From: Ensifer sesbaniae
GTDB lineage: Bacteria > Pseudomonadota > Alphaproteobacteria > Rhizobiales > Rhizobiaceae
Length of the DNA: 64,000 nucleotides
Reading direction: 5' to 3'
Assembly (NCBI RefSeq): GCF_013283665.1
Contig: NZ_JABEKU010000001.1
Span: forward strand, 1,984,001-2,048,000
In this document: positions 37,428 through 48,287 of the stretch, one piece after another
How positions within the stretch are numbered: the first letter of the stretch is position 1
How the letters are laid out: each line of letters begins with the position of its first letter
The notes under the pieces: generated by a model
Seen by the model: only the letters and a program-made list of their open reading frames with translations
Told to the model about the DNA's origin: nothing
The model's database searches: none
Translations under genes and position numbers: made by a program

Positions 37428-38210
37428 GGTCCAAGGCGGGATCAGTGCACGTGCCTGATCCCGCTCACCCGTCGCCAACCTACCAGTCCTTGTGCCCGGG
37501 CCGGCGTCATCGGCGCGCAGCGAGGCCGGAACAGCCGCTCCAAGCGGTGTCGGCGTTGCGCCGCGGGAGCCAAAAAGCCCAACGGCCTCAAGGCGCAAGA
37601 CGCGAATCACCACGTTCACCCCACATCGCTTCCGCAAGTGCAACCGAGGGTACCGTTGGGGATGGTATTTATGCAGTTTTTTACCCGTCAATTTTTTGAT
37701 TTCGCGCTCGCCGTTGCGGCAGTCTCGCAGGCAACCTCTGGAAGTGCCTGATTTTCATGGGGTTGGCCGATGTCCCCGTTTTCCACAGTCGGCCCACACA
37801 ACATCTAGCGCTCAAACTTCCGTCACAAACCACCCCTTGACGCCCCCGGACGATTCACGGTTAATGGATTTCACGTTGCGACGGCGGCGGACCGGATTGT
37901 TGAGCGCCCGGTTCATCTCACCAAATCGTCGGTTCTGACAGGCGGCAGTCATGGATTTCACCATGCGGTCGCCGTGAGGATTGTTGTGCGATCTTTGTGG
38001 CCCGCTTGAGCAACAATTGGCTGGCATAAATCAGCTGTTAACACTATATTTAGTGCTTGCAGTCAGCCTATCTCACAAGATACAGGGTCACCCAGTTATG
38101 GGTTTCTCTCCAATGACGGAAGCTGAGACTGGCTGCGGGATGCCCCTCGCGGCCGGGCGGGGACAATTGCGCCTGTGGCGGGCGCTAGGCAACACGAAGG
38201 ACCAGGGACA
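37428..38210. other. Intergenic region upstream of nrdJ
   Basis: 783 bases without a convincing gene; ORFs here do not resemble any family. Near the nrdJ end are two NrdR-type boxes (38041-38056 and 38072-38087). Earlier, an 11-base direct repeat ATGGATTTCAC occurs at 37864 and 37951. I found no cobalamin riboswitch. Confidence 0.55.
38041..38087 (+). promoter_or_regulatory. Pair of NrdR boxes upstream of nrdJ
   Basis: Box 1 ACACTATATTTAGTGC (38041-38056) closely follows the NrdR pattern ACAC-(AT-rich)-GTGT; box 2 CTCACAAGATACAGGG (38072-38087) is a weaker match. Their centres are 31 bp apart, three helical turns, as required for cooperative NrdR binding. They lie about 125-170 bases before the nrdJ start. 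Confidence 0.65.
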
Positions 38211-41200
38211 ATGAAGATCGAACGTCGTTTCACCAAGGCCGGGCAATCCGCCTATGCGGAGATCGAATTCCGCAAGGCTACGAGTGAGATCAAGAACCCC
38301 GATGGTTCGATCGTTTTCCGCCTTGCCGATATCGACGTCCCGGCGCAGTTCAGCCAGGTCGCTGCCGACATTCTCGCCCAGAAGTATTTCCGCAAGGCTG
38401 GCGTTCCCGCCAAGATGAAGCGCGTCGAGGAGAACGATGTCCCCTCCTTCCTCTGGCGCTCGGTTCCCGATCAGGATGCGCTGAAGGCGCTGCCGAAGGA
38501 AGAGCAATACGGTTCCGAAACCGATGCCCGCCAGGTCTTCGATCGCCTGGCCGGCACCTGGGCCTATTGGGGTTGGAAGGGCGGCTACTTCGACACGGAA
38601 GAAGACGCCTCCGCCTTCCGCGACGAACTCGCCTACATGCTCGCCACCCAGCGCGTTGCGCCGAACTCGCCGCAATGGTTCAACACCGGCCTGCACTGGG
38701 CCTATGGTATTGACGGCCCCGGCCAGGGCCACTTCTATGTCGACCCCTTCACCGGCAAGCTGACGAAGTCCAAGTCCGCCTACGAGCACCCGCAGCCGCA
38801 CGCCTGCTTCATCCAGTCGGTCGCCGACGATCTCGTCAACGAAGGCGGCATCATGGACCTGTGGGTGCGCGAAGCGCGCCTGTTCAAGTACGGCTCCGGC
38901 ACCGGCTCCAACTTCTCGCACCTGCGCAGCGAAGGCGAAAAGCTGTCGGGTGGCGGCAAGTCCTCCGGCCTGATGTCGTTCCTGAAGATCGGCGACCGCG
39001 CCGCCGGCGCCATCAAGTCGGGCGGCACCACCCGTCGCGCCGCCAAGATGGTCGTCGTCGACATCGACCATCCGGATATCGAGGAATACATCAACTGGAA
39101 GGTCAAGGAAGAGCAGAAGGTTGCCGCCCTCGTCACCGGCTCCAAGGTCGTCGCCAAGCATCTGAAGGCGATCATGAAGGCCTGCGTCAACTGCGACGGC
39201 ACCGACGACGCCTGCTATGACCCGAAGCAGAACCCGGCGCTGAAGCGCGAGATCCGCGCTGCCAAGCAGGCCCTGGTTCCGGAAAACTACGTCCAGCGCG
39301 TCATCCAGTTCGCCAAGCAGGGCTACAAGGACCTCGAATTCAAGACCTACGACACCGATTGGGATTCGGAAGCCTACCTCACGGTTTCGGGCCAGAACTC
39401 CAACAACTCGGTCTCGATCAAGGACGACTTCCTGCGCGCCGTCGAGGCTGATGGCGACTGGCACCTGACCGCCCGCAAGGACGGCCGCGTCCTGAAGACG
39501 CTGAAGGCTCGTGACCTCTGGGAGTCGATCTCCTACGCCGCCTGGGCGTCCGCTGATCCGGGCCTGCACTTCAACACGACGATGAACGACTGGCACACGA
39601 GCCCCGCCGCCGGCCCGATCCGCGCGTCGAACCCGTGCTCGGAATACATGTTCCTCGACGACACCGCCTGCAACCTCGCCTCGCTGAACCTGATGATGTT
39701 CAAGGATGCGGCGACCAAGCGCATCAACATCGCCGACTACGAACATGCCGTGCGCCTGTGGACCATCGTTCTCGAAATCTCGGTGATGATGGCGCAGTTC
39801 CCGTCCCGCGAGATTGCCGAGCTTTCCTACGAATACCGCACGCTCGGCCTCGGCTACGCCAATATCGGCGGTCTCTTGATGTCCTCGGGCATCCCCTATG
39901 ACAGCGCCGAGGGCCGCGCCATCGCCGGTGCCCTCACTGCGATCATGACCGGCATTTCCTACGCTACCTCCGCCGAGATGGCTGAGAAGCTGGGCCCGTT
40001 CCCGGGCTTTGCGCCGAATCGCGAAAACATGCTTCGCGTCATCCGCAACCATCGCCGCGCCGCCTATGGCGAGACGACCGGCTACGAGGCACTTTCGGTC
40101 AACCCGGTCGCGCTCATCCACGCCGATAATCCGGACCAGGACCTCGTCATCCACGCCATGAGCGCCTGGGACAAGGCGCTGGAACTCGGCGAGAAGCACG
40201 GCTACCGCAACGCCCAGGCGACCGTGATTGCGCCCACCGGCACGATCGGCCTCGTCATGGACTGCGACACGACTGGCATCGAACCCGACTTCGCGCTGGT
40301 GAAGTTCAAGAAGCTCGCCGGCGGCGGCTACTTCAAGATCATCAACCGCGCCGTTCCGGAAGCACTGCGTTCGCTCGGCTATAGCGAGAGCCAGATCGCC
40401 GAGATCGAAGCCTACGCAGTCGGCCACGGCAACCTGAACCAGGCGCCGGCGATCAACCCGACGACGCTGAAGGCCAAGGGCTTCACCGACGAGAAGGTGG
40501 AAGCCGTCAACGCCGCGCTGAAGAGCGCCTTCGACATCAAGTTCGTCTTCAACCAGTGGACACTCGGCGCCGACTTCCTCAAGGGCACGCTGAAGGTCAC
40601 CGACGAGCAGCTCGGCGCGATGGACTTCAACCTGCTGGAGCACATGGGCTTCTCGAAGAAGGACATCGAAGCGGCCAACATCCACGTCTGCGGCGCCATG
40701 ACGCTCGAAGGCGCGCCGTTCCTGAAGAACGAGCACCTGCCGGTCTTCGATTGCGCCAACCCCTGCGGCAAGATCGGCAAGCGCTACCTCTCGGTCGAAA
40801 GCCACATCCGCATGATGGCTGCCGCCCAGCCGTTCATCTCGGGTGCCATTTCCAAGACGATCAACATGCCGAACGAGGCGACCGTCGAGGATTGCAAGAA
40901 CGCCTATATGCTCTCCTGGAAGCTGGCGCTGAAGGCGAACGCCCTCTACCGTGACGGCTCGAAGCTGTCGCAGCCGCTGAATGCCTCGCTGATCGAGGAC
41001 GACAAGGACGAGGATGCACTGGAAGACCTGATCCAGGCGCCGGCCGCCGCCCAGGCCGTCACGATCACCGAGAAGATCGTCGAGCGCGTCATCGAAAAGG
41101 TGATCCGCGCCCGCGAGAAACTGCCGAACCGCCGCCAGGGCTACACCCAGAAGGCCGTCGTCGGCGGTCACAAGGTGTATCTGCGCACCGGCGAATTCGG

Positions 41201-42008
41201 TGACGGCCGCCTCGGCGAGATCTTCATCGACATGCACAAGGAAGGTGCTGCCTTCCGTGCGATGATGAACAACTTCGCCATCGCCATCTCGCTCGGCCTG
41301 CAATACGGCGTGCCGCTCGAAGAATACGTGGAGGCTTTCACTTTCACCAAGTTCGAGCCGGCCGGCATGGTGCAGGGCAACGACGCGATCAAGAACGCGA
41401 CGTCGATCCTCGACTATGTCTTCCGCGAACTGGCGGTCTCCTACCTCGGCCGTCACGACCTCGCCCATGTCGACACCTCCGACTTCGGCAACACCGCGCT
41501 CGGCAAGGGCATCCAGGAAGGCAAGACCAACCTGATCTCCACCGGCTGGACCCGCGGCTACAAGCCGACGATCGTCGGCGGCACCGGCGACCGGACCGCC
41601 AGCGAGCCCAAGGGCTCGTCCACGGCAGCCCCTGCCCGCGCATCTTCCGGCGCGACGGTGACGGCGATTGCCGGCAACGCGGCCCGCAAGCTGGAGCCGG
41701 CAACGGCCGTTGCAACCTCGGAGATCGTCGCCTTCAAGCGCGAGTATGAAGAGCGCGCCGCGGAACTGGCGGAAGAGATCGCCGGCGAAGTCGAGCAGGA
41801 AGTGACTGCCCTCTTCTCCGACAAGGCAGCCGCCGAAGCTGCATCGGCCAAGACGGATGCCAAGAAGGTGGAAGCCGAACGCCGCGCCCGCTCGATCATG
41901 CAGGGCTACACCGGCAACATGTGCACCGAGTGCCAGAACTTCACGATGGTGCGCAACGGCACCTGCGAGAAGTGCGACACCTGCGGCGCGACGAGCGGCT
42001 GCAGCTAA
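38211..42008 (+). CDS. nrdJ: Vitamin B12-dependent (class II) ribonucleotide reductase
   Basis: A 1265-aa adenosylcobalamin-dependent ribonucleotide reductase making deoxyribonucleotides, oxygen-independent. Recognisable parts: an N-terminal domain, [14 protein letters not shown], the active-site segment [24 protein letters not shown] with the Cys/Glu pair, [21 protein letters not shown], and the C-terminal zinc-ribbon tail [22 protein letters not shown]. The ATG at 38211 is preceded by ACCAGGGACA. It is the major RNR in rhizobia and is needed in bacteroids. Two NrdR boxes lie upstream. A hairpin follows the stop. Confidence 0.97.
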   Translation: MKIERRFTKAGQSAYAEIEFRKATSEIKNPDGSIVFRLADIDVPAQFSQVAADILAQKYFRKAGVPAKMKRVEENDVPSFLWRSVPDQDALKALPKEEQYGSETDARQVFDRLAGTWAYWGWKGGYFDTEEDASAFRDELAYMLATQRVAPNSPQWFNTGLHWAYGIDGPGQGHFYVDPFTGKLTKSKSAYEHPQPHACFIQSVADDLVNEGGIMDLWVREARLFKYGSGTGSNFSHLRSEGEKLSGGGKSSGLMSFLKIGDRAAGAIKSGGTTRRAAKMVVVDIDHPDIEEYINWKVKEEQKVAALVTGSKVVAKHLKAIMKACVNCDGTDDACYDPKQNPALKREIRAAKQALVPENYVQRVIQFAKQGYKDLEFKTYDTDWDSEAYLTVSGQNSNNSVSIKDDFLRAVEADGDWHLTARKDGRVLKTLKARDLWESISYAAWASADPGLHFNTTMNDWHTSPAAGPIRASNPCSEYMFLDDTACNLASLNLMMFKDAATKRINIADYEHAVRLWTIVLEISVMMAQFPSREIAELSYEYRTLGLGYANIGGLLMSSGIPYDSAEGRAIAGALTAIMTGISYATSAEMAEKLGPFPGFAPNRENMLRVIRNHRRAAYGETTGYEALSVNPVALIHADNPDQDLVIHAMSAWDKALELGEKHGYRNAQATVIAPTGTIGLVMDCDTTGIEPDFALVKFKKLAGGGYFKIINRAVPEALRSLGYSESQIAEIEAYAVGHGNLNQAPAINPTTLKAKGFTDEKVEAVNAALKSAFDIKFVFNQWTLGADFLKGTLKVTDEQLGAMDFNLLEHMGFSKKDIEAANIHVCGAMTLEGAPFLKNEHLPVFDCANPCGKIGKRYLSVESHIRMMAAAQPFISGAISKTINMPNEATVEDCKNAYMLSWKLALKANALYRDGSKLSQPLNASLIEDDKDEDALEDLIQAPAAAQAVTITEKIVERVIEKVIRAREKLPNRRQGYTQKAVVGGHKVYLRTGEFGDGRLGEIFIDMHKEGAAFRAMMNNFAIAISLGLQYGVPLEEYVEAFTFTKFEPAGMVQGNDAIKNATSILDYVFRELAVSYLGRHDLAHVDTSDFGNTALGKGIQEGKTNLISTGWTRGYKPTIVGGTGDRTASEPKGSSTAAPARASSGATVTAIAGNAARKLEPATAVATSEIVAFKREYEERAAELAEEIAGEVEQEVTALFSDKAAAEAASAKTDAKKVEAERRARSIMQGYTGNMCTECQNFTMVRNGTCEKCDTCGATSGCS

Positions 42009-42040
42009 GCAGATCGCAGACGAGTGTGGGTGGAGGATGG

Positions 42041-42069
42041 TGGGCTCCGTACAAATGTCACGGAGCCCA
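42041..42069 (+). terminator. Hairpin after nrdJ
   Basis: TGGGCTCCGT (42041-42050) / ACGGAGCCCA (42060-42069), 9-base loop; no T run. Confidence 0.6.
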
Positions 42070-42128
42070 TAGTGCGAGACAGATTGAGCCGTTAAAAATG
42101 TCACGCGCTGCTCGGCAGAGGCGAGGTC

Positions 42129-42596
42129 GTGAGCTTGTGGATGGGGGCAGCATTCGTATCAACAGTGGTGGCGTGTGTTCTGCAAGCGCTCGGCTATTCC
42201 GAGACCTGCACGCAAGGGGACACAGGTAGCTTCCAAGTTGGGGCAATGCTGAGCGCCCCCTTTTTGATTATTCCGATAGCAATCTTTTGTTACTTCGGCT
42301 TCATGAGGCCGCGACCATACAAATGGTCCACGAAAGAGCTGGGATGTAATATAGGCACCTTCTGCGTATCATTTTTATTGCTCTTTATTAATAGAGGCCT
42401 CGCCTGGGGTGTATTAGCTACAGGCGCCACTCCTTGCTACATCACATACGATTTTTCAGACTATAGTCTGCCGCAATTATTTTCAGGTGATTATAATATC
42501 GAAGACGTTCTTGTTGGTGTCGTCTATGGTGTTTTTCCTGCCATACTTATGACAGTAGCAGCCCTAGCAACCTCTAAGAGATTAAGTCCGGTTTGA
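42129..42596 (+). CDS. AT-richer membrane protein of unknown function
   Basis: A 155-aa protein with about four membrane segments (residues 3-21, 38-58, 73-90, 124-146) and a loop TCTQGDTGSFQVG. GTG 42129 follows GAGG; ATG 42141 is an alternative. No family recognised. Base composition drops sharply compared with neighbours: many A/T-ending codons (TTA, ATA, AGA, TTT) from about 42300 to 42595, unlike the strongly G/C-ending codons of nrdJ. Next to tRNA-Ala, this suggests horizontally acquired DNA. It could be an orphan immunity or envelope protein, but nothing specific supports that. Confidence 0.6.
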   Translation: MSLWMGAAFVSTVVACVLQALGYSETCTQGDTGSFQVGAMLSAPFLIIPIAIFCYFGFMRPRPYKWSTKELGCNIGTFCVSFLLLFINRGLAWGVLATGATPCYITYDFSDYSLPQLFSGDYNIEDVLVGVVYGVFPAILMTVAALATSKRLSPV

Positions 42597-42926
42597 TACC
42601 CCGAGTTTGTTGATCGACGCGAAGGTGGCCGAGTCGGCCGCCGATTTCAGTTGCGAACCGAGTTCTCAGGATGTCCACCCCGATCATTGATATCATTCTC
42701 GAAGACCCGGACGACCTCCGCGGCATCGTCGCCACGCTGGACGCTATAACGACACGCATAGCGGCATGGCGGGCCTGCCCGCTTTTGCCGTCCTGCTACG
42801 TGACTCTGAGACCAACGCCACGATCGGCGGATGACCCGCCTCGCCCTCTTACGTTCTGAACGGACCAAGGTCTGCTGCCGTTGCCCTTGCAAAGACCGTA
42901 GATTTGTACATGATCCCACTTGGGAT
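42597..42926. other. Region between the foreign-looking gene and tRNA-Ala
   Basis: 330 bases. A 62-codon reading frame (42671-42859, beginning MSTPIIDIILEDPDD) exists, but it has a weak ribosome site and no family match, and its composition looks like decayed coding DNA. No other element seen. Confidence 0.4.
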
Positions 42927-43002
42927 GGGGCCGTAGCTCAGTTGGGAGAGCGCCGCAATCGCACTGCGGAGGTCGAGGGTTCGACTCCCTTCGGCTCCAC
43001 CA
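42927..43002 (+). tRNA. tRNA-Ala (CGC)
   Basis: 76 nt including an encoded CCA. Acceptor arm GGGGCCG / CGGCTCC (one G-T pair), D arm with GCTCAGTTGGGAGAGC, anticodon stem CCGCA/TGCGG with loop ATCGCAC giving anticodon CGC (reads GCG, Ala), T arm GAGGGTTCGACTCCC. The G3-T70 wobble pair, the alanine identity element, is present. Confidence 0.95.
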
Positions 43003-43024
43003 TCTCGCCCCTGTCCGACCCGGA

Positions 43025-43062
43025 GACATAGGTAACAGTTTGTCCCTAAGACATAGGTGACA
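43025..43062. mobile_element. Possible IS end remnant (repeated GACATAGGTRACA) after tRNA-Ala
   Basis: GACATAGGTAACA (43025-43037) recurs as GACATAGGTGACA (43050-43062), 25 bases apart, 22 bases beyond the tRNA 3' end. Similar spaced repeats occur in the terminal transposase-binding region of some rhizobial insertion sequences. No transposase gene is present, so at most a terminal scar. Identification is from memory and tentative. Confidence 0.4.
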
Positions 43063-43232
43063 ACCTCGTGCTCTCATAGTGAGCGCCGGCAGAATGTCTC
43101 TTCGCCTGGAAGATGCAGCTTGTTCCTGCCTTCCTCAATTGCATCCCGCGAACCGGTTGTCGAACAATCGCGATAGGTTTACCCTACGCCCGCTGGTGAC
43201 GGTACCAAGGTCCTTTTCGGGGTTGGATCGAC

Positions 43233-43898
43233 ATGCGCGTCAAAGATGTAATGACGACATCGGTCGTCAAGCTATCCCCTGACAACAGCGTCAGACAGGC
43301 AGCCCGGATCATGCTCGACAATCACGTCAGCGGCCTCCCCGTCGTTGACGATGAGGGCCGGCTGGTGGGCTTGATCAGCGAGGGTGATCTCATCCGCCGG
43401 ACGGAACTCGGGGGCGGCGTGCCGATGGTGGACGCCACGATCGCCGCCGACGCGCGCGCCAACGCCTATGTGCGGCGGTCCTCCTGGCGGGTCGGCGACG
43501 CGATGACAGTCGATCCGGTGACGATCGATGAGGGTGCGTCCGTGGCGCGTGTGGCGGCGGTCATGCAGGAGCGCGGCATCAAGCGCATTCCCGTCCTCAG
43601 AAACGGCATTCTGGTCGGCATCGTCAGCCGCGCCGACCTGCTGCAGGCGGTTTTGTCAGCGAAACAGGACGAGACGGCCGCAGGCGATGAAGCCATCCGG
43701 CGCAGCATTCTCGTGCGCCTCGGCGAGAATACCGGCGTCGAAGGGCTGGATATAAAGGTCGCTGTGACCGACGGCATCGTCCATCTCTGGGGCAATGTGG
43801 AGACGGCCGAGTGCCGGAGAGCCGCACGGATCGTTGCGGAAAATGTCCGCGGCGTTCGGGCCGTGGTCGAGCATTTCTCGGAACCATATCCGCAATAG
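43233..43898 (+). CDS. CBS-pair and BON domain protein
   Basis: A 221-aa soluble protein: two CBS domains (residues 1-60 MRVKDVMTTSVVKLSPDNSVRQAA... and about 85-140 VGDAMTVDPVTIDEGASVARVA) that bind adenosine nucleotides as energy sensors, followed by a BON domain (about 150-215, RRSILVRLGEN ... VTDGIVHLWGNVET) normally linked to membranes or phospholipid binding. Such proteins are common stress-response factors in rhizobia. It is followed by phosphoketolase and may sense the energy state for that pathway, though the 211-base gap allows separate promoters. Confidence 0.9.
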   Translation: MRVKDVMTTSVVKLSPDNSVRQAARIMLDNHVSGLPVVDDEGRLVGLISEGDLIRRTELGGGVPMVDATIAADARANAYVRRSSWRVGDAMTVDPVTIDEGASVARVAAVMQERGIKRIPVLRNGILVGIVSRADLLQAVLSAKQDETAAGDEAIRRSILVRLGENTGVEGLDIKVAVTDGIVHLWGNVETAECRRAARIVAENVRGVRAVVEHFSEPYPQ

Positions 43899-44109
43899 AG
43901 CGCATCCTGACACCGCCGCGGCACGCAGATGTTCGCGGCGCTGAAATAGCAAGACGATCCCTGCCGCTGTCGTTCGAAGACAGGCGTTCCACCCTTCCGC
44001 CCGCCGCCGGGAGACAGCATCGACCGAAGCGAATTCAGAAGACTGCAGTGGCTTGCACCACCGCAAGCCTGAGAAATCCAGGCAATGTCCTAATGATCGG
44101 GAGGTTCAG

Positions 44110-46572
44110 ATGGTTTCGCCTGAAACGGCATCGATGAAAGAGACGGCATCCGGAAAATCGCATTCAGCAGCTCCGTTGTCATCGGACGAACTCCGCCTGA
44201 TGGACGCCTATTGGCGAGCCTCCAACTACCTTTCCGTCGGCCAGATCTATCTGCTCGACAATCCGCTGCTGCGCGAGCCGCTGAAACGCGAACACATCAA
44301 GCCACGCCTGCTCGGCCATTGGGGCACCTCGCCCGGCCTCAACATGCTCTATGTGCATCTCAACCGCGTGATCAAGCGCGACGATCTCAACATGATCTAT
44401 ATCATCGGGCCGGGGCACGGCGGACCGTCGCTGGTGGCGCATGCCTATCTCGAAGGCACCTATAGCGAGTTCTATCCGGATATCGGCGAAGACGCCGAGG
44501 GCATGCAGCGGCTCTTCAAGCAGTTCAGCTTTCCGGGCGGCATACCGAGCCACGTGGCGCCGGAAACGCCCGGCAGCATCCATGAAGGCGGCGAGCTCGG
44601 CTATGCGCTGAGCCACGCCTATGGCGCGGCCTTCGACAACCCGGACCTCGTCGTCGCCTGCATTGTCGGCGATGGCGAGGCCGAGACCGGGCCGCTTGCC
44701 ACCGGTTGGCAAAGCAACAAGTTCCTGAACCCCGCCCGCGACGGCTGCGTCCTGCCGATCCTGCATTTGAACGGCTACAAGATCGCCAACCCGTGCTTCC
44801 TCGCCCGCATCCCGCGTGACGAGTTGCAGAAGTTCTTCGAGGGCATGGGCTACAAGCCCTATTTCGTCGAAGGGCATGATCCGGAAAGCGTGCACCAGCA
44901 ACTGGCCGGCGTGCTCGATACGGCCATGGCCGAGATCCGGCAGATCTGGGACGACGCCCGCGTGAGGGGCAACCTGAAGCGGCCGGCCTGGCCGATGATC
45001 ATCTTCCGCACGCCCAAGGGCTGGACCTGCCCGAAGGAGATCGACGGCAAGAAATGCGAGGATTACTGGCGCTCGCACCAGGTGCCGATGGGCGAAATGG
45101 ACAAGCCCGAGCACATCCGCATCCTCGAGCAGTGGATGAAGAGCTATCGCCCCGAGGAGCTTTTCAGCGACGAGGGCCGGTTGAAGCCCGAAATCGCAGC
45201 GCTGGCGCCGACGGGGCATCGCCGCATGAGCGACAATCCGCACGCCAATGGCGGCCTGCTGCTGCGCGACCTGAAGATGCCGGCGTTCCGGAATTATGCC
45301 GTCGACGTTCCGCGTCCGGGTGCGACGACCGTGGAGGCCGCCCGTGTCATGGGCAAGTTCCTGCGCGACGTCATGAAGTCCAACATGGACTCCAGGAACT
45401 TCCGTCTGTTCAGCCCGGACGAAAACAATTCCAACCGCTGGCAGGACGTGCTGGAGGTCACCAATCGCTGCTACATGGCCGAGATCTATCCGGAGGACGA
45501 TCACCTCTCACCGGATGGCCGCATCATGGAGGTCTTAAGCGAACACCAGTGCCAGGGCTGGCTCGAAGGCTATCTCTTGACCGGCCGCCACGGCTTCTTC
45601 TCCTGCTACGAAGCCTTCATTCACATCATCGATTCGATGTTCAACCAGCATGCCAAGTGGCTGAAGGTCTGCAACGAGATTCCCTGGCGCCGGCCCGTCG
45701 CGTCGCTGAACTACTTCTTGAGTTCCCATGTCTGGCGGCAGGACCACAACGGCTTCAGCCATCAGGATCCGGGCTTCATCGATCACGTCGTCAACAAGAA
45801 GGCCGACGTCATCCGCGTCTACCTGCCGCCGGATGCCAACACGCTGCTCTCCGTCACCGACCACTGCCTGCGCAGCCGCAACTACATCAATGTCGTCGTC
45901 GCCGGCAAGCAACCGGGGCCGCAATGGCTGACGATGGAGCAGGCCGTGCGCCATTGCAGCATGGGCGTCAGCATATGGGATTGGGCCAGCAACGATGCCA
46001 ACAGCGAGCCGGACGTCGTCATGGCCTGCTGCGGCGACGTTCCGACGCTCGAAACGCTGGCCGCGGTCCAATTGCTGCGAGAGCATCTTCCCGAAGTGAA
46101 GGTCCGGGTCGTCAACGTCGTCAATCTGATGAAGCTGCAGCCGGCGGAAGAGCACCCCCATGGCCTCTCCGACCGCGATTTCGATGGCATCTTCACCAGG
46201 GACAAGCCGATCATCTTTGCCTTCCATGGCTATCCGTGGCTGATCCATCGCCTCACCTACCGCCGTACCAACCACGACAACCTGCATGTGCGCGGTTACA
46301 AGGAGGAAGGCACGACGACGACGCCTTTCGACATGGTGGTGCTGAACGAGCTCGATCGTTTCCATCTCGCCGGCGACGTCATCGACCGCCTGCCGCAACT
46401 CGGCGCCCGCGCCGCCTATTTCAAGCAGGCGATACAAGCCAAGCTGATCGAGCATCGGGAATATATCGAAAAGCATGGCGACGACATGCCGTCGATCAGC
46501 GGCTGGAAATGGGGCGCCAAGGATGCGCAGCAGGTAAAGCCGACGACATCGACGGAAGGCGATAACGTCTAA
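44110..46572 (+). CDS. xfp: Phosphoketolase (xylulose-5-phosphate/fructose-6-phosphate)
   Basis: An 820-aa thiamine diphosphate enzyme cleaving xylulose 5-phosphate (or fructose 6-phosphate) with phosphate to acetyl phosphate and a C3 or C4 sugar phosphate. Phosphoketolase signatures are present: [20 protein letters not shown] and the ThDP/Mg motif [14 protein letters not shown], plus [34 protein letters not shown] 44110 has GGGAGG (44099-44104). Heterotrophic rhizobia often carry one or more copies; the acetyl phosphate could feed acetate or PHB metabolism. Neighbours (CBS-BON upstream, glucoamylase-like gene downstream) fit a carbon-overflow module. Confidence 0.96.
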   Translation: MVSPETASMKETASGKSHSAAPLSSDELRLMDAYWRASNYLSVGQIYLLDNPLLREPLKREHIKPRLLGHWGTSPGLNMLYVHLNRVIKRDDLNMIYIIGPGHGGPSLVAHAYLEGTYSEFYPDIGEDAEGMQRLFKQFSFPGGIPSHVAPETPGSIHEGGELGYALSHAYGAAFDNPDLVVACIVGDGEAETGPLATGWQSNKFLNPARDGCVLPILHLNGYKIANPCFLARIPRDELQKFFEGMGYKPYFVEGHDPESVHQQLAGVLDTAMAEIRQIWDDARVRGNLKRPAWPMIIFRTPKGWTCPKEIDGKKCEDYWRSHQVPMGEMDKPEHIRILEQWMKSYRPEELFSDEGRLKPEIAALAPTGHRRMSDNPHANGGLLLRDLKMPAFRNYAVDVPRPGATTVEAARVMGKFLRDVMKSNMDSRNFRLFSPDENNSNRWQDVLEVTNRCYMAEIYPEDDHLSPDGRIMEVLSEHQCQGWLEGYLLTGRHGFFSCYEAFIHIIDSMFNQHAKWLKVCNEIPWRRPVASLNYFLSSHVWRQDHNGFSHQDPGFIDHVVNKKADVIRVYLPPDANTLLSVTDHCLRSRNYINVVVAGKQPGPQWLTMEQAVRHCSMGVSIWDWASNDANSEPDVVMACCGDVPTLETLAAVQLLREHLPEVKVRVVNVVNLMKLQPAEEHPHGLSDRDFDGIFTRDKPIIFAFHGYPWLIHRLTYRRTNHDNLHVRGYKEEGTTTTPFDMVVLNELDRFHLAGDVIDRLPQLGARAAYFKQAIQAKLIEHREYIEKHGDDMPSISGWKWGAKDAQQVKPTTSTEGDNV

Positions 46573-46631
46573 GGCGCGCGCTGCCAGATCGATGACCGGG
46601 GCGCTCCGCAGGGGCGTCTCGGTCACATTAG

Positions 46632-47987
46632 GTGAATGAACCTCGTCGTAATCGCGGCTGGCTGGCCATGTCGGAATTGCTGTCAACAGATCCCGAACTG
46701 AACCGGATGCCGACCGAGCAGGACCTTGCCCGGTTGCAGTTCACGACCCTGCTCTACTACCTGCATTGCACCAATCCCGATAACGGGCTCGTGCGCGACA
46801 AGACTCAGGAAGATGCGCCCGCAAGTATCGCGGCGATCGGCATGGCGCTTGCGACGATCCCCGTGCTGGTCGAGCGGGGCATCGTCATTCGCAAGTTCGC
46901 CGCGAAGATCGCGCGTCGACGGCTGCAGTTTCTGCTGCAATGCCCGCAGGGGCCGGAGCCGGACGCCTCGGGCTACAAGGGCTTCTTCTATCACTTCCTT
47001 GATATCGAGACCGGCAGGCGCGTTTGGGAATGCGAATTGTCGACGATCGACTCCGCCTTCCTTTTTGCTGGTGCGCTGACGGTCGCCGCTTATTTTGATG
47101 GCGATGCGGCGGACGAAGTCGAAATCCGCCGCTCGGCAAATGCGCTCTATGAACGGGCCGACTGGAACTGGGCCTGCGATCACGGACTTACGCTGACGCA
47201 TGGCTGGCGGCCGGAAAGCGGCTTCATTCCCTATCGCTGGCGCGGTTACGACGAGGGCCTGCTTCTCTACATCCTGGGCCTCGGTTCCCCCACCCATCCG
47301 CTGCCGGCGGAAGCCTACACCGCCTATACCGAAAGCTACGACTGGCGGAACCTCTATGGTCGCGAGCTCCTCTATTCGGGCCCACTCTTCACGCACCAGC
47401 TGTCACATATGTGGATCGATTTCCGCGGTATCCGTGACGCCTTCATGCGCGAGCACAACAGCGACTACTTCCAGAACAGCCGGCACGCGACCTTCGTCCA
47501 GCAGCAATATGCCATCCGCAACCCGCTGAATTTCGTCGGCTACGGCGAGCATTGCTGGGGCTTCACGGCAAGCGACGGACCGGGCTGGACCAAGCGCACC
47601 GTGAACGGCAGCGAAAGGGAGTTCTTCGATTACCTCGCCCGCGGCGCGCCCTTCGGCCCGGATGATGGGACCGTGTCACCCTGGGCCGTCGTCGCCTCGC
47701 TGCCGTTCGCGCCGGAGATCGTCATCCCGACGGTCCGGAACTTTGCCCGCATGAATCTCGGCATGACCAGGCTTTATGGCTTCAAGCCGTCCTTCAATCG
47801 AAGCTTTCCGGTGGAAGGAACCGAAGCCGGCTGGTGGGTCAGCCCCTATCACTTCGGCATCGACCAGGGCCCGGTTGTCCTGATGATCGAGAACTACCGA
47901 ACCGGCCTGCTGTGGAACATCATGCGCCGATGCGGGCCGCTGGTGGTGGGGTTGAGGCGAGCCGGTTTCTCCGGCGGCTGGCTCTGA
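46632..47987 (+). CDS. Glucoamylase-family (PF10091-like) protein
   Basis: A 451-aa protein with the glycoamylase-like catalytic domain also found at the end of cyclic beta-1,2-glucan synthases (NdvB). Seen: an (alpha/alpha)6-type barrel with FYHFLDIETGRRVWECELSTIDSAF, the active-site region PYRWRGYDEGLLLYILGLGSPTHPLP, SGPLFTHQLSHMWIDFRGIRD, and the C-terminal WVSPYHFGIDQGPVVLMIENYRTGLLW. No signal peptide is seen, so it may act in the cytosol on glucans. GTG 46632 is taken as start; ATG 46668 is equally possible. It follows phosphoketolase by 59 bases and is probably co-transcribed. Confidence 0.85.
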   Translation: MNEPRRNRGWLAMSELLSTDPELNRMPTEQDLARLQFTTLLYYLHCTNPDNGLVRDKTQEDAPASIAAIGMALATIPVLVERGIVIRKFAAKIARRRLQFLLQCPQGPEPDASGYKGFFYHFLDIETGRRVWECELSTIDSAFLFAGALTVAAYFDGDAADEVEIRRSANALYERADWNWACDHGLTLTHGWRPESGFIPYRWRGYDEGLLLYILGLGSPTHPLPAEAYTAYTESYDWRNLYGRELLYSGPLFTHQLSHMWIDFRGIRDAFMREHNSDYFQNSRHATFVQQQYAIRNPLNFVGYGEHCWGFTASDGPGWTKRTVNGSEREFFDYLARGAPFGPDDGTVSPWAVVASLPFAPEIVIPTVRNFARMNLGMTRLYGFKPSFNRSFPVEGTEAGWWVSPYHFGIDQGPVVLMIENYRTGLLWNIMRRCGPLVVGLRRAGFSGGWL

Positions 47988-48287
47988 AGGCCAATCCAAC
48001 GAAGGTACTCGGCTGGACAGCCAGTGCCGACCAGAAGGCGCTGTGTGTGGCCTCTATGAAGCCATATTGGATTGCCGGGAGAATGGCCGTTGGACGCATC
48101 ACCCAACTGAGCGGTTCGTCTTGCGCCGGGCTCCGCGGTGCAGCCTCAGGCGCGGTGCGCGGAAGACCGCAGGAGCCTGCCACTTCGGCCTGGCCAGCGC
48201 CGGCCCCTGAAAGAGGCTGTCCCAGACCTTTCCCTCTTGCGAAGGCACGCTTGGAGCAGCCAACGGATCGATGGAAAACGGTCGCTC
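47988..48287. other. Gap between the glucoamylase-like gene and the small lipoprotein
   Basis: 300 bases. Reading frames on both strands resemble no family. No hairpin with a T run found. I see nothing functional. Confidence 0.4.

Noticed and set aside
37492-37938. A 148-codon frame upstream of nrdJ
   Set aside because: Basic, low-complexity translation with no family features and no ribosome site; lies in the nrdJ control region.
37864-37961. Direct repeat ATGGATTTCAC upstream of nrdJ
   Set aside because: Only two 11-base copies 87 bases apart; by itself too little to call a functional element, so it is only mentioned in the intergenic entry.
38000-38210. Possible cobalamin riboswitch before nrdJ
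   Set aside because: I looked for the B12-box core and found none; NrdR-like boxes explain the region better.
38088-42104. A 1338-codon open frame antisense to nrdJ (and similar long antisense frames over carB, gyrA, uvrA and gcvP)
   Set aside because: In strongly G/C-ending codon usage the reverse-strand frame rarely meets stop codons. These proteins are repetitive, Arg/Asp/Ala-rich and match no family, whereas the sense strands are textbook enzymes.
42671-42859. A 62-codon frame between the foreign-looking gene and tRNA-Ala
   Set aside because: Weak ribosome site, no family pattern, and the second half reads like random GC-rich DNA. Kept only as part of the intergenic description.
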